From Bryobacteraceae bacterium CoA2 C42 (GTDB taxonomy: Bacteria > Acidobacteriota > Terriglobia > Bryobacterales > Bryobacteraceae): a stretch of 36,630 bases of DNA. The stretch lies in the NCBI GenBank assembly GCA_019931245.1, contig JAINDL010000120.1, positions 1 to 36,630 of the forward strand. Direction: 5' to 3'. Shown here in pieces: positions 8,929 through 17,852 of the stretch (position 1 is its first letter; every line of letters starts with the position of its first letter). The position numbers and the translations under genes were made by a program. The notes under the pieces were generated by a model. The model saw only the letters and a list, made by a program, of their open reading frames with translations. It was not told the origin of the DNA and made no database searches.

Positions 8929-11900
8929 TCAGAAATAGACGCGGAGACCCAATTGCATCATCCGGTTGAAGTTCGCCTGGCTGGTAATCCGGCCAAACGA
9001 GGCGTTGCCCCACGCCGTGAGCGGCGCCCGGAACATCGGGGTGTTCATCGCATTCAGCGCTTCGGCCCGGAACTGCGCCTTGAACCGTTCGGTCACGCTG
9101 AAGGTCTTGAACAAGGAGATATCCCAGTTGACCTGCTTGAGGAACCGCGAGTTGATGGTGCGGCTCACGTTCCCAAACGTCAAGGCCGGGGCGGCGCTGA
9201 AGGCGCCCGGGTTGAGGTATCCGTTGCCTTCGGTCCACTGCGCGAGCGCGCCGCCGGCCAACGGATTCTGTCCGGTGGCGTTCGGCCGCTGGCTCGCGGC
9301 GAAGATGACGCCGTTGTTGTTGTCGTTCATGCGGATCTGCAGCGGGAAGCCGCTGTTGATCACGCTGACCGCGTTGATCGTCCAGCCGCCCACCGCCATA
9401 TCCGCCCAACGGTTCATCTGGCCGCCAAACGTCCGGCCGCGGCCGAAGGGCAGGTCGTAAGTGGCCGCCAGCGAGTGCCGGTGCGTCGCGTCGATGTTCG
9501 AAAGGCCCCACTCGGCGCCCAGGTTGAAGGCGTCCTGCGGACCGACATTGCCGCCGTTCAGGTTGTTGCCCGCGCCGCCGGCGATGTTGTCAAGGTTCTT
9601 CGACCACGTCCAGGCGTACAGGAAGTTCAGACCCGCCGACATCCGCTTCTGCACGCGCAGAGCCATCGAATCATACTGCGCGCGGCCGTAATCGCCGAAG
9701 ATGTAGGTTAGACTGCCAAAGGCCGGGAAAGGCCGCAGCAACTGCGCCTGCGACACGTTCGCCGAAGCCAGGCCGTCGGTGCCGCCCCGCTGGAAGTAGG
9801 GGTTGGGAACGGCCGCCGCCAGCGCCGCGCGACCCAGCGGGAAGTGCCGGGACTCCACCTGATTGATGTTATAGCCGGCCGTGTTGATCGTCAGATTCTT
9901 CGACCGGGAGCCCACGTAGGCGAGCGAGAGCGCCATGCTGAAGGGCAGTTCGCGCTGCACGTCGAGCGAGTACTGCTGCACATAGGGTGACTTGGCAGTG
10001 GGTTCGAAGATCGACAGCGATTTGCCGATGCCGGTGCGGTCGCCGAGTCCGGCGCCGACCGGTTGGTTGAGGCCGCTGCCGAAAACGTTGGTGAGGTTGG
10101 TGACCGCGTTCGGGGTGAGGCCGCCGTCCGTTGAAGTGAGCGGCTGCGTGGTCGCCGTGAAGCCTTCGGGAAGATGGGGGTTGCCGAGCGCAATCTGCGG
10201 CGCCCAGAAGATGCCGTAACCACCGCGGAGAGTCGTCTTCGCGTTCAGCTGGTAGACAACGCCGAGGCGCGGGGACATCTTATTCCGGTTCGGATTGCCT
10301 ACATAGCGGTTGTTGCCGTCGAGGCCGGCGAACATCACCGCCCCGCGCGTCGGCACGCCGGACTGCTGGCTGATAGAGTTCAGCGCATCGCGGTTGAAGC
10401 CAACGATGAGATTGTTATTGCGCTCCATCAGGCCCGTCTCGTACTCCCAGCGGACGCCGAGCGTGACCGTCAGCTTGGAGTTGATCCGGATGTCGTCCTG
10501 CGCGAACCCCGAGGTGTAGCGGACGAACTGGTGCATGACGGTGGGGACGAATCCGGTAGCGCCGGCGGGCGCGCCGAGCAGGAGGCTGGCCAGATCGGAG
10601 CCGGTCGCCCCGCCGTCGCCGGTGGTGAAGTCACGGCGCGTGAACTGGTCGCTGAAGCTGAACTGCCCGGAGGAGTTGCCGAAGTCAGCGCCCGATAGGC
10701 GGATCAACCGGTAGTCAGCGCCGAACTTTAGATTGTGCCGGCCGATGAACTTGGCGAGCATTCCATGCAGGTTCTTTGAGTTCGGCACGACCAGGAAGTT
10801 ATTGTTGGTTCCCATGTTATCGCCGGCATAGAAGTTCTGGAAACTGACACTGGGAAAGGTCTTGGACGGGATGGAACGGACGAAACCGCCGCTAAAGCCG
10901 AGCGACTCCGGGTTGAAGCCCTGGCTGGCCTGGAAGCCGTAGTTCGGGAACCGGTTGTAGCCGTAGCGCAGGGCGAGGGTGGTCGTAGCGTTCAGCGTCA
11001 TGGTGTTGTTCAACTGCGTCGAATCGACGCGGCGGTCGAGGCGCCACTGCTGCGGCGACGAAGGCGTGGACGGGAACCAGGTCTCGCCGGGCTCGATCGA
11101 GTTATAGCGAAGATAGGAGAGGTTGACGCTCCACATGTCGCTGAAGCGATGGTCGAACTTGATGGTCTTCTGGTCGGCCTTGGACGGTAGCGAGGCCGAG
11201 TACGGCATGCTGTTGGGATCGCCGTGGAAGCGGGGGGCGTTGATGGGCGCCGGGAAGGTGGCGGCAATGGCCCGGCCCACGGGATTCAGCCGGTTGGCGG
11301 GGATGATGTTGCCCGGGAAGGGTTGCCGTGCGCCGTTGGCCTGCGCCGTGGCGGGATCGAAGACCGTCCGGACACTGCGGTTCGTGGCGCTGACAAACGA
11401 CTGGGAGAAGTCGCCGTTGCGTTCCGCCGCCGAGGGCACGGCGGTGGTGCCGGAGTTGGCCTGCGTGTCGCGGTAGCCTTCAAAGGTCGCCCAGAAGAAG
11501 CTCCGGTTTTTGCCGTCATAAACTTTGGGGACGCGAATGGCGCCGCCGAAGCTGCCGTAGTAATTGCGGAAGGGCTGCGGAGTGATGGGCCGGCCGGCGC
11601 GGCGGTTGAAGAACTGATTGGCGAGCCACTCGGTCTGCCGCATGTAGCCGCCGAGCGCACCGTGGTATTCGTTGCCGCCGGACTTCAGGAATCCGTTGAA
11701 CATACCGCCGCCGGAGCGGCCGATTTCGGCGTCGTAGGTGTTGGCCTGCACCTTCATCTCCTGCACGGCTTCGAGTGAGGCGATGATGATGGCGCGGTTG
11801 GCCATGTCGGTGATGGCGACGCCGTCGAGCAGATAGTTATTGCCGCGCACCGGGCCGCCGGCGATGGAAATTTGCGAGGAGCCCGATTGGTCCTGCATGC

Positions 11901-12423
11901 GGGCGTAGCCGGGGTTGCCGACCTGCTGCACGTTGGGTGCGATGCGGGAAAACATGTAGGGATTGCGTCCGAGGTTCGGCAGGTCGATCAGCTTCTGGCG
12001 GTCGATCACCTGCCCCTGGCTGGCGTTCGAAGTTTCAATCAGCGGCACCTCTTCGGTCACCAGGACGGATTCGGTCACCTGACCGACTTCGAGTTTCAGG
12101 TCCACCGTGACGAACTGCTGCGTGGCCACGGCCACGCCTTTCCGCTCCAGTTTTTTGAAGCCGGGAGCCTCGGCCGAAACTGTATAGGCGGCTGGAATGA
12201 CGGAGGCGAAGTTGTACTGGCCGTCGGCAGTGGTCACGGTAGACCGCTGCAGATTCGTACTCTCGTTGGTAAGCGTGACCTTGACGTTAACAACGGCGCC
12301 GCCGCCCTGATCGATAATCAGACCGCGCAAGCCGCCATAGATCGACTGCGCATAACCGGCCGTGGAACCGCCCAAGAAAAAGCCACATGCAGCCAGAGCT
12401 AATCTGGCGTTGCGAAAGGACAT
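8929..12423 (-). CDS. Oar-like TonB-dependent receptor with carboxypeptidase-regulatory domain
   Basis: A 1164-residue outer-membrane protein of the same family as the product of 1280-4945 but clearly divergent. It has a signal peptide (residues about 1-28, ending GYAQ), a carboxypeptidase-regulatory-like domain (about 30-118, GLRGLIIDQGGGAVVNVKV and ADGQYNFASVIPAAYTV), a plug with NNYLLDGVAITD and VQEMKVQANTYDAEIGRSGGG-like segments, and a long barrel ending GLRVYF with the C-terminal Phe of BAM substrates. I chose the ATG at 12421-12423 rather than a start as far up as 12966, because it has a GGGGGA ribosome binding site and begins a proper signal peptide; the longer frame would bury the signal. 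Substrate unknown. It converges on the protease gene. Confidence 0.93.
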   Translation of the reverse strand: MSFRNARLALAACGFFLGGSTAGYAQSIYGGLRGLIIDQGGGAVVNVKVTLTNESTNLQRSTVTTADGQYNFASVIPAAYTVSAEAPGFKKLERKGVAVATQQFVTVDLKLEVGQVTESVLVTEEVPLIETSNASQGQVIDRQKLIDLPNLGRNPYMFSRIAPNVQQVGNPGYARMQDQSGSSQISIAGGPVRGNNYLLDGVAITDMANRAIIIASLEAVQEMKVQANTYDAEIGRSGGGMFNGFLKSGGNEYHGALGGYMRQTEWLANQFFNRRAGRPITPQPFRNYYGSFGGAIRVPKVYDGKNRSFFWATFEGYRDTQANSGTTAVPSAAERNGDFSQSFVSATNRSVRTVFDPATAQANGARQPFPGNIIPANRLNPVGRAIAATFPAPINAPRFHGDPNSMPYSASLPSKADQKTIKFDHRFSDMWSVNLSYLRYNSIEPGETWFPSTPSSPQQWRLDRRVDSTQLNNTMTLNATTTLALRYGYNRFPNYGFQASQGFNPESLGFSGGFVRSIPSKTFPSVSFQNFYAGDNMGTNNNFLVVPNSKNLHGMLAKFIGRHNLKFGADYRLIRLSGADFGNSSGQFSFSDQFTRRDFTTGDGGATGSDLASLLLGAPAGATGFVPTVMHQFVRYTSGFAQDDIRINSKLTVTLGVRWEYETGLMERNNNLIVGFNRDALNSISQQSGVPTRGAVMFAGLDGNNRYVGNPNRNKMSPRLGVVYQLNAKTTLRGGYGIFWAPQIALGNPHLPEGFTATTQPLTSTDGGLTPNAVTNLTNVFGSGLNQPVGAGLGDRTGIGKSLSIFEPTAKSPYVQQYSLDVQRELPFSMALSLAYVGSRSKNLTINTAGYNINQVESRHFPLGRAALAAAVPNPYFQRGGTDGLASANVSQAQLLRPFPAFGSLTYIFGDYGRAQYDSMALRVQKRMSAGLNFLYAWTWSKNLDNIAGGAGNNLNGGNVGPQDAFNLGAEWGLSNIDATHRHSLAATYDLPFGRGRTFGGQMNRWADMAVGGWTINAVSVINSGFPLQIRMNDNNNGVIFAASQRPNATGQNPLAGGALAQWTEGNGYLNPGAFSAAPALTFGNVSRTINSRFLKQVNWDISLFKTFSVTERFKAQFRAEALNAMNTPMFRAPLTAWGNASFGRITSQANFNRMMQLGLRVYF

Positions 12424-12521
12424 CACATTTCCCCCTATTTGACGAGTTGAACGCACTTGCGTCGACAAGGAACACTCGATCCAGCCAGCACACCAGGCTA
12501 AGTGGAGGGACGGGTTGTCAA
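12424..12521 (-). promoter_or_regulatory. Leader and possible promoter of the second receptor
   Basis: On the minus strand a consensus-like TTGACA occurs at 12516-12521, followed about 15 bases later by a weak TAGCCT. That would give a transcript starting near 12480 with a leader of about 55-60 bases that includes the GGGGGA ribosome binding site. The -10 is poor, so this is a tentative placement. Confidence 0.3.
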
Positions 12522-13000
12522 AAGAATAGGCGATTTTGCGGACTAATGCAAGGGTCTCCGGCAAATATGTCAGGGCAAAGTAGAAATGTCCCCTGGTGCC
12601 TGGGTGGTTGAAAGGTGCATGGTAGTCTTGGCCTGCCGGTGAAGCGGAGACGGGCCCTGCCGGCGTGCACCCCGAGCCAGGAGTAGCCGGTCGGAACTCA
12701 TCGCTATCGATGGGCAGGACATGTTCCTCCCGGCGTGTTCCGTCGCCTGGCCCGGGCCCGACCAACGGGAGGCGGCGCCCCGGCCCAGGGAGAAAACCAC
12801 ATCGGACCGATCGACTCCGCATTGCCTCAAAAACGCAGCTCCTCGTCTTTAGCCAAGTGGCGGGAAGGAGATCGCCGCAAACCCTCCTGCAACGATGAAA
12901 ACATGCCCCCGACTTACCGGCCAGTTCGTGCAGAGAGTTTCCCGGTAGCGGGCGACCTTGACGCATCCGCCACTTCCGAAGTCTCGACGCATCAGGCGCC
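12522..13000. other. Gene-free spacer between receptor promoter and IS remnant
   Basis: No supportable gene on either strand. Open frames here are short or are upstream extensions of the receptor frame with no ribosome binding site and unnatural composition. The segment borders the decayed transposase at 13001 and may include the degraded end of that insertion sequence, but I could not identify its terminal repeat. Confidence 0.4.
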
Positions 13001-13950
13001 CTAACCGGTTCGGTGTCCCGAGCTTTGGGCCGCCTTCCCTATCGGCGGGGCCTTCTTCCAATCAAATTTCCCATTCCAGTTGCTCCGCGACGCGGCAGGG
13101 TTCCGCACGAACGGAACCGGCTTGACCTCTACCGCGATACACCGCGCCGTCCAGCCGCTTCTCCACTCGAACCGTGGCCCCGCCCCGCGCAACCCGATCA
13201 CAATCGATTCCCGTTTGACTCGGTACAGCACCTTGTCGAACCGCAGCGTGTCCTCATTGCGAACCTGCCGAGTCTCCACGTGGCTCCATGCACCAGCCAA
13301 ATTGTGCCCCGCCTTGAGCGGTCGATGCGCATTGTCCGGACGGGCCGGCGTTACCATCAGTTCTCTCCCCCACCACGCTCTCTCCCACCACGCTCTCTCC
13401 CACCACACTCTCTCCCACCACACTCTCTCCCACCACGCTCTCTCCCACCACGCTCTCTCCCGCCACACCAGGTAGCTGTCCTCCCGGGACTGATTGGCTT
13501 GGTCCGGCGTCTTCGCCCCAGCCACTCGCAACCCTTTCACGAGCCGGTCTTGCGGCGTCAGAGAGTTCCTCTCTACCCGCCCCCTTGGCCTGCGGTGAAT
13601 GCGCCGCAAGCCAGCCAATTCCCAGTTCCCCCAGGGCGCGCGCGATTTGCGTCGGTGGCATTTCCACCAGATCTTTATCCACTCCCGGTTCATCGTGCCG
13701 ACATTTCTCCGCCGTTCGGAACAGGCTTGCCTGGTCGGTGTAGAACGACACGGGCCGCCCAAATTTCTCCAGGGAGTTCCACGCCAGCTTCCTGTTATCG
13801 GCGGTCGAGTCGTGCCGCACAAACCGCGCAGTGGTCGCATCGTCGATCATCGCAATCAGATGGATGCCGGCTGATGCCGGCGAGTGCGGTCGAGCGCCAT
13901 CGCGCATCGAGAGCATGGGACTGCGATTGACGGCGAAGCCGGCCACCGGA
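13001..13950 (-). pseudogene. Decayed ISNCY-type (IS1202-like) DDE transposase
   Basis: The reading begins near 13950 in one frame with LIAMIDDAT, ARFVRHDST, GRPVSFYTDQASLF, EMPPTQIARALGELGI and AAHSPQAKG, hallmarks of the ISNCY/IS1202 transposase core. It then continues in another frame with GRVERNSLTPQDRLVKGLRVAGAK, NAHRPL, SHVETRQV and a C-terminal KKAPPIGK tail. The frame change sits at a run of five C on the plus strand (13579-13583); removing one base restores AKGRVER. The catalytic Glu is in GRVER, a second Asp in FYTD; the first Asp region (expected near 13900) is scrambled, implying at least one more lesion, and the N-terminal DNA-binding part is missing. A 15-bp tandem array interrupts the segment where relatives have a WWxRE motif. 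The element is dead. Confidence 0.85.
13361..13467. repeat. 15-bp tandem repeat array, about 6-7 copies, within the transposase remnant
   Basis: Six full units of CTCTCTCCCACCAC(G/A) run from 13378 to 13467, with a degenerate extra unit at 13361-13377. Because the unit is five codons, the array stays in frame with the minus-strand transposase remnant and encodes repeated WWER(A/V). Relatives of this transposase have a single WWxRE at this position, so the array is probably a slippage amplification of that codon block. Units differ at only one or two positions, so expansion looks recent. Confidence 0.9.
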
Positions 13951-14156
13951 AAGCGCCACTCCCGGTGCAGCGCCTAGCGGCGGGGCCATCGAGCGAGGCG
14001 AAGGCGTTGTGCTGGCGCTGGCGATGGGAATGTCCTCCGGGTCGTTATTGGAGAACCCCGTGGCTGCCGAGCAACGCCATGGCGTTGTTGAAGATCCATT
14101 CCGGGGACTTGGCGCGGGCAACGGTGACGGCCAGAGAACCGCACCGTCAGTCGCGA

Positions 14157-14162
14157 TATACT
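14157..14162 (+). promoter_or_regulatory. Candidate -10 element (TATACT) of the amidohydrolase
   Basis: TATACT lies 12 bases before the ATG at 14175. If used, transcription would start around 14169, giving a leader of only about 6 bases and no room for a ribosome binding site. The upstream stretch from about 13951 holds no supportable gene. No clear -35. Confidence 0.35.
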
Positions 14163-14174
14163 CCGCTCTTGGCT

Positions 14175-15050
14175 ATGCGACTCCTCGTTCTCCTTGCCGG
14201 TCTGACCGGCCTTCCCCTGCTGGCCGCCGACGCGGACCGTCCGAAGCTTATCGACGCCCACGTCCACTACAACGGCGACCCGGCGTTTCTGGCAAAGTTT
14301 CTGGCCAAACTTGAGTCCGTGAATGGCCAGGCCCTGCTCATCGCAGCGCCGAAGGACATCCCCGCCATCAAAGAGTTCACCGCCGCGCACCCCGGCCGCT
14401 TTCATGGCCTGGGGCAGATGTCGCTCGACCATCCCGACGCCCTCAAACTCGTCGACGAGTTCCACAACGCGGGCTTCCGCGGCCTCGGCGAACTGACGGG
14501 CCCCGAGTACCCGTTCGACGACCGCCGCTACTGGCCCATCTACGAGCGCGCCGAAAAGTACGGCATGATCCTGCTGTTCCACACCGGCATTGTCAACCGC
14601 CGGAACTTCGCCGAACCGATGAACGTCTCCTCGGACCGCATGCGCGTCTCCACGCTCGACCTGATTGCCCGCCGCTTTCCGAAGCTCACTCTGATCGCCG
14701 CCCACCTCGGGAACCCCGACTACGAATGGGCCGCCGAGATCGGGCGCTGGAACCCCAACCTGCTGTTCGATGTCTCCGGCTCGACACTCTACAAAAAACA
14801 GGCCGACCTCACCTTCTTCAAATCCATCTTCTGGTGGGACAACGTCGTCAGCCCGCACACGCCGAAAACCAACGTCAGCGCGTTTGAAAAGCTGGTGTTC
14901 GGGTCGGACGTCTTCGGCGGTGAGATTGCCGAATTCGACCGCGAACTCGATCTGTACCGGAAACTGCTCGCCGCCTGCGGCGTAGCGCCGGCCTCGCAGG
15001 AAAATATCTTCAGCGGCACGCTGGCCAAGGTGCTGGCCAGACAGAAGTAA
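14175..15050 (+). CDS. Secreted amidohydrolase (amidohydrolase 2 / TIM-barrel metal-dependent hydrolase)
   Basis: A 291-residue protein beginning with a hydrophobic signal peptide (residues 1-18, cleavage likely after LLAADA) followed by a TIM-barrel hydrolase of the amidohydrolase-2 family. Metal-ligand candidates are His29 and His31 (DAHVHYN), His136 (LFHTGI), His177 (AAHLGN) and Asp245 (FGSDVF). Family members hydrolyse or decarboxylate cyclic or carboxylate substrates; the specific substrate cannot be told from sequence. The start at 14175 was chosen because it opens the signal peptide; a longer in-frame extension to 13884 would run into the transposase remnant. It ends 4 bases before the convergent response-regulator gene, and no terminator hairpin is obvious between them. 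Confidence 0.85.
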   Translation: MRLLVLLAGLTGLPLLAADADRPKLIDAHVHYNGDPAFLAKFLAKLESVNGQALLIAAPKDIPAIKEFTAAHPGRFHGLGQMSLDHPDALKLVDEFHNAGFRGLGELTGPEYPFDDRRYWPIYERAEKYGMILLFHTGIVNRRNFAEPMNVSSDRMRVSTLDLIARRFPKLTLIAAHLGNPDYEWAAEIGRWNPNLLFDVSGSTLYKKQADLTFFKSIFWWDNVVSPHTPKTNVSAFEKLVFGSDVFGGEIAEFDRELDLYRKLLAACGVAPASQENIFSGTLAKVLARQK

Positions 15051-15054
15051 GCCT

Positions 15055-15693
15055 CTAGCTGATGAACCCGTTCCGCATGGCAAAGCGGACCAGTTCGCCG
15101 GTTGAGTGCAGGTTGAGTTTTTCCATCAGGCGCCCGCGGTGCGCCTCTACCGTGTAGACGCTCAAGCTCAGTTGACTGGCGATATCTTTGTTCGTCTGGC
15201 CCTCGGCGATGAGTTGTAGCACCTCGCGTTCACGGGCCGTCAGCAGGTCCATCGGGTTGGTGACGTGCCGTCGGTAATCCGTCAGCACGGAATCGGCCAC
15301 CGAGGGACTCAAATAGGCATCACCGCGCGCCACGGCGCGGACGGCGTCGAGCAGCGCGTCGTCGTCGGCATCCTTGACGAGATAGCCTTTGGCGCCGGCC
15401 TTGAGCATCTCGCGGACGTAGACCGCGTCGCGATGCATGCTGAGGGCGAGGACGCGGCAGCGCGGCAGGCTTTCGACGATGCGACGCGCCCCCTCAATCC
15501 CGTTCATCCCCTCCATGTTGACGTCCATGATGACGACATCGGGCTGGGTCTTGCCGGCCGCCTCGATCGCTTCAAAACCGTTCTTGCCTTCGGCGACGAC
15601 CTCCATGTCGGGCTGGGCGGACAGGATCATCCGAATGCCGCGACGCACAACGGTGTGGTCGTCCACCAGCAGAATCCGTATCTTTTTCCCCAT
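15055..15693 (-). CDS. NarL/FixJ-family response regulator
   Basis: A 212-residue two-component regulator. The receiver domain (residues about 5-122) has the acidic pair Asp11/Asp12, phospho-acceptor Asp57 (VVIMDVNM) and Lys107 (YLVKDA). A LuxR-type helix-turn-helix occupies about 148-210 (LTAREREVLQLIAEG, NKDIASQLSLSVYTVEAHR). It is the last gene of a minus-strand operon; its GGAG ribosome binding site lies in the last codons of the histidine kinase gene, five bases separate stop and start, so translation is likely coupled. The cognate kinase is the adjacent gene. Targets are unknown; the porin in the same operon and the divergent SulP/DAB genes are natural candidates. Confidence 0.95.
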   Translation of the reverse strand: MGKKIRILLVDDHTVVRRGIRMILSAQPDMEVVAEGKNGFEAIEAAGKTQPDVVIMDVNMEGMNGIEGARRIVESLPRCRVLALSMHRDAVYVREMLKAGAKGYLVKDADDDALLDAVRAVARGDAYLSPSVADSVLTDYRRHVTNPMDLLTAREREVLQLIAEGQTNKDIASQLSLSVYTVEAHRGRLMEKLNLHSTGELVRFAMRNGFIS

Positions 15694-15698
15694 TCTGT

Positions 15699-16664
15699 TT
15701 ACTCCGGTTCGCCGTAACGGGCCGGCGCCTTGACTTCCACCTGTAACCCTCCGCCGGGCGCCTTCGCGAACGTCAGATCGCCGCCGATGTGGCGAGCGCG
15801 GGCGCGCATTCCCACGAGCCCCATGCTCAACTTCTTCTGTACCGCCTCGTCCATGCCCTGACCGTTATCGATAACGCGCAACAGCGCCTGATCGCTCTCT
15901 ACCTCTAAATGTACCTTCACGGCGGTAGCGCCGGAGTGACGGGCGACATTGGTGAGCGCCTCCTGCGCGATGCGGAACAGGTGCGTCTCCTGATCCTCGT
16001 CGAGCCGCCGCGGGCATTGCGAGGTGTAGATGACGTCAATCCGAGTGCGATCGGCAAACCGCTCGGTGAGCCAGCGCAGACCGGCGTCGAGGCCGAAGTC
16101 GTCCAGAATGACGGGGCGCAGGAGCTGCGACAATTCTCGGACGCCGGCTAGCGCCTCTTCGAGAATGCCAACGCATTCGGCGCGGCCGGCTTCGAAGCCG
16201 GGTCCGTCCATGCGCTTCAGCATGCTTTTGAGTCCGGTGAGCGACTGGCCCAGTTCGTCGTGCATCTCGTGGGAGAACCGGCGCGCCACCACCTCCTGGT
16301 CCTGCAGCATCTGCCAGGAGACCTGTTCGAGTTCGGCCGCCTGCCACTCCATGCGGCGAAAGGCCCGGCGGGTAGCCGAGACGGTGAGGCCGGCACAGGC
16401 CGCCGCCATCACGAGGCAAATCCCCAGCACAATCTCCAACTCGTCAAGCAGACGCTGGGACTGCTCCTCGATCTGGCTTTCGAGTTCCGCCCCGCGGCCG
16501 GAGCTGACAAAGTGCCCGCGCACGAGTTCCTGGGCGTTCTCGTGGATCGAGCGCGAACCCTGATAACCGACGTAGGCCGCCGCGATGACGAGCAGAACGA
16601 CGATGGTGAAGCCCAGCGGGAGGATTCGCAAGACATTCTGCTGAGTGAGCCAACTCTGCACCAT
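15699..16664 (-). CDS. Membrane sensor histidine kinase (NarX/DegS type, HisKA_3)
   Basis: A 321-residue kinase with two predicted transmembrane helices (about 14-35 and 77-98) enclosing a short periplasmic segment of about 40 residues that is mostly coiled and charged, so it has no recognisable ligand-binding domain. The dimerisation/phospho-acceptor helix contains RRFSHEMHDELGQSL with phospho-His135. A HATPase domain follows at about 220-315 with AQEALTNVARHS (N box), VIDNGQGMD and GLVGMRARA. It starts 9 bases after the porin stop codon and partners the response regulator downstream. The minimal sensor suggests it detects a membrane or cytoplasmic signal, or uses a partner protein such as the co-transcribed porin; that is inference. 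Confidence 0.93.
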   Translation of the reverse strand: MVQSWLTQQNVLRILPLGFTIVVLLVIAAAYVGYQGSRSIHENAQELVRGHFVSSGRGAELESQIEEQSQRLLDELEIVLGICLVMAAACAGLTVSATRRAFRRMEWQAAELEQVSWQMLQDQEVVARRFSHEMHDELGQSLTGLKSMLKRMDGPGFEAGRAECVGILEEALAGVRELSQLLRPVILDDFGLDAGLRWLTERFADRTRIDVIYTSQCPRRLDEDQETHLFRIAQEALTNVARHSGATAVKVHLEVESDQALLRVIDNGQGMDEAVQKKLSMGLVGMRARARHIGGDLTFAKAPGGGLQVEVKAPARYGEPE

Positions 16665-16673
16665 GGCTTCAGT

Positions 16674-17852
16674 CTACAGGTGAAACTCGACGAAGACGGC
16701 GCAAAATGTCCTGCCGTTGCCATCGCCGCGCTCCCGGAGAAACCGTCCCGGATACAGATGTCCGTGCTGCGCCCCAAGACTGGTGTGGCTCGAGACCCGG
16801 AAATCTGCCAGCAGATCGAACTCCGGGCCAACATCGGCATGCCGGGCGCCGCCCGCGACACCGGGCACAGTGAGAACACCGTTGAAGGCATAGACGCCGG
16901 CGCGGGGGTCGGCGAGCCAGAAGGAGTGACCCTCAACTTTCACGGTAAGCCGCTTTTCGGGGTGTAGCCAGATGCCGCCGCGCAGGTTCTTCGTGTTGCG
17001 TCGGCCAATTTGGTCAGCGATGCCGTAGATGCCGTGGTTGGTCGGGAGGAGCTGGTCGAGGTGGGCCGAAGCATAGTTGGCTTCTCCTAACAGGGCCGGC
17101 TGCCAGAGTCGGTCCCGAAAGTGCCGTTTCAGTTGCGCGGTGGCCGCCCAGTCGCGGTTGCGCTGGCCGAGCGATTCCAGTTCGTAGCTCCAGTGCGACC
17201 CGGCGGCGCCGGCGATGCGTAATCCATAAGTCCAGCCGTGGCCAAGGCCGCTGCGCAGCAGCAGGTAAGGCTCGACTTTGTTTCCGGCCAGCCAAGAGCC
17301 GAACGAAGCGTAGAGGCCATGGAGGTTATTGCCCTCGCGATGGTGATCCCAGGTGTCAGTGCCGTTGACGACGACGGCGCTCGAGAAGATATCGACGCGG
17401 TCATCTCCGTGGTGAATCGCCACGCGCACCGCGTCGAAGGCGCGGGCGGTGTTGCCCCACTCCCCGGCGCCGATGACGCGCTCGGAGCCGAAGGCCATCC
17501 GCTGCCGGCCTGCTTTGATATCCCACCATCCGTTTTCGCTGCCCAGGCGCACGTACGCCTGACGGATATCGGCGCGGTCCTTCATGGCGGCATCCGGGTG
17601 TGGGTAGTGAATGGCCCGCGAATCCTGCCACTGGCCCACAAGGCCGAGCCAGGCCGCCGGCCGCAGTTCGACGTCCAGACGATAGCGTTCGAGCAGGTAG
17701 CTCCGACTGGTGCTCTCGGCTCGGTAACGGACCTGGGCGCCGAGGGTGACCCACGAGGGCAGATGGGAATTGAGCGGGCCACGGCTGTCGGCTGCAAGAA
17801 GAGCAAACGGGGAAAGGAGAGCCCAGAGAGCGAGCGCGGCAAGTGCTCTCAT
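16674..17852 (-). CDS. Outer-membrane porin-like protein (alginate-export/AlgE-type barrel)
   Basis: A 392-residue protein with a signal peptide (residues 1-21, ending LLAAD) and alternating amphipathic beta strands (QVRYRAEST, LDVELRPA, WDIKAGRQRMAFGSERVIGAGEW), ending FVEFHL, as expected of an outer-membrane barrel. The motif AGRQRMAFGSERVIG and the VDIFSSAVVV strand resemble proteins annotated as alginate-export domain porins; transport of alginate itself is not implied. The ATG at 17850-17852 was chosen over the longer frame to 17963 because it begins the signal peptide and has an upstream GAGG. First gene of the porin-kinase-regulator operon, divergent from SulP. Confidence 0.75.
   Translation of the reverse strand: MRALAALALWALLSPFALLAADSRGPLNSHLPSWVTLGAQVRYRAESTSRSYLLERYRLDVELRPAAWLGLVGQWQDSRAIHYPHPDAAMKDRADIRQAYVRLGSENGWWDIKAGRQRMAFGSERVIGAGEWGNTARAFDAVRVAIHHGDDRVDIFSSAVVVNGTDTWDHHREGNNLHGLYASFGSWLAGNKVEPYLLLRSGLGHGWTYGLRIAGAAGSHWSYELESLGQRNRDWAATAQLKRHFRDRLWQPALLGEANYASAHLDQLLPTNHGIYGIADQIGRRNTKNLRGGIWLHPEKRLTVKVEGHSFWLADPRAGVYAFNGVLTVPGVAGGARHADVGPEFDLLADFRVSSHTSLGAQHGHLYPGRFLRERGDGNGRTFCAVFVEFHL

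Noticed and set aside
12424-12966. N-terminal extension of the second receptor
   Set aside because: The extension has no homology, and the internal ATG at 12423 has a ribosome binding site and starts a signal peptide.
13361-13467. CRISPR array
   Set aside because: The unit is 15 bases with no spacers between copies, and it lies within a transposase remnant; it is a simple tandem repeat.
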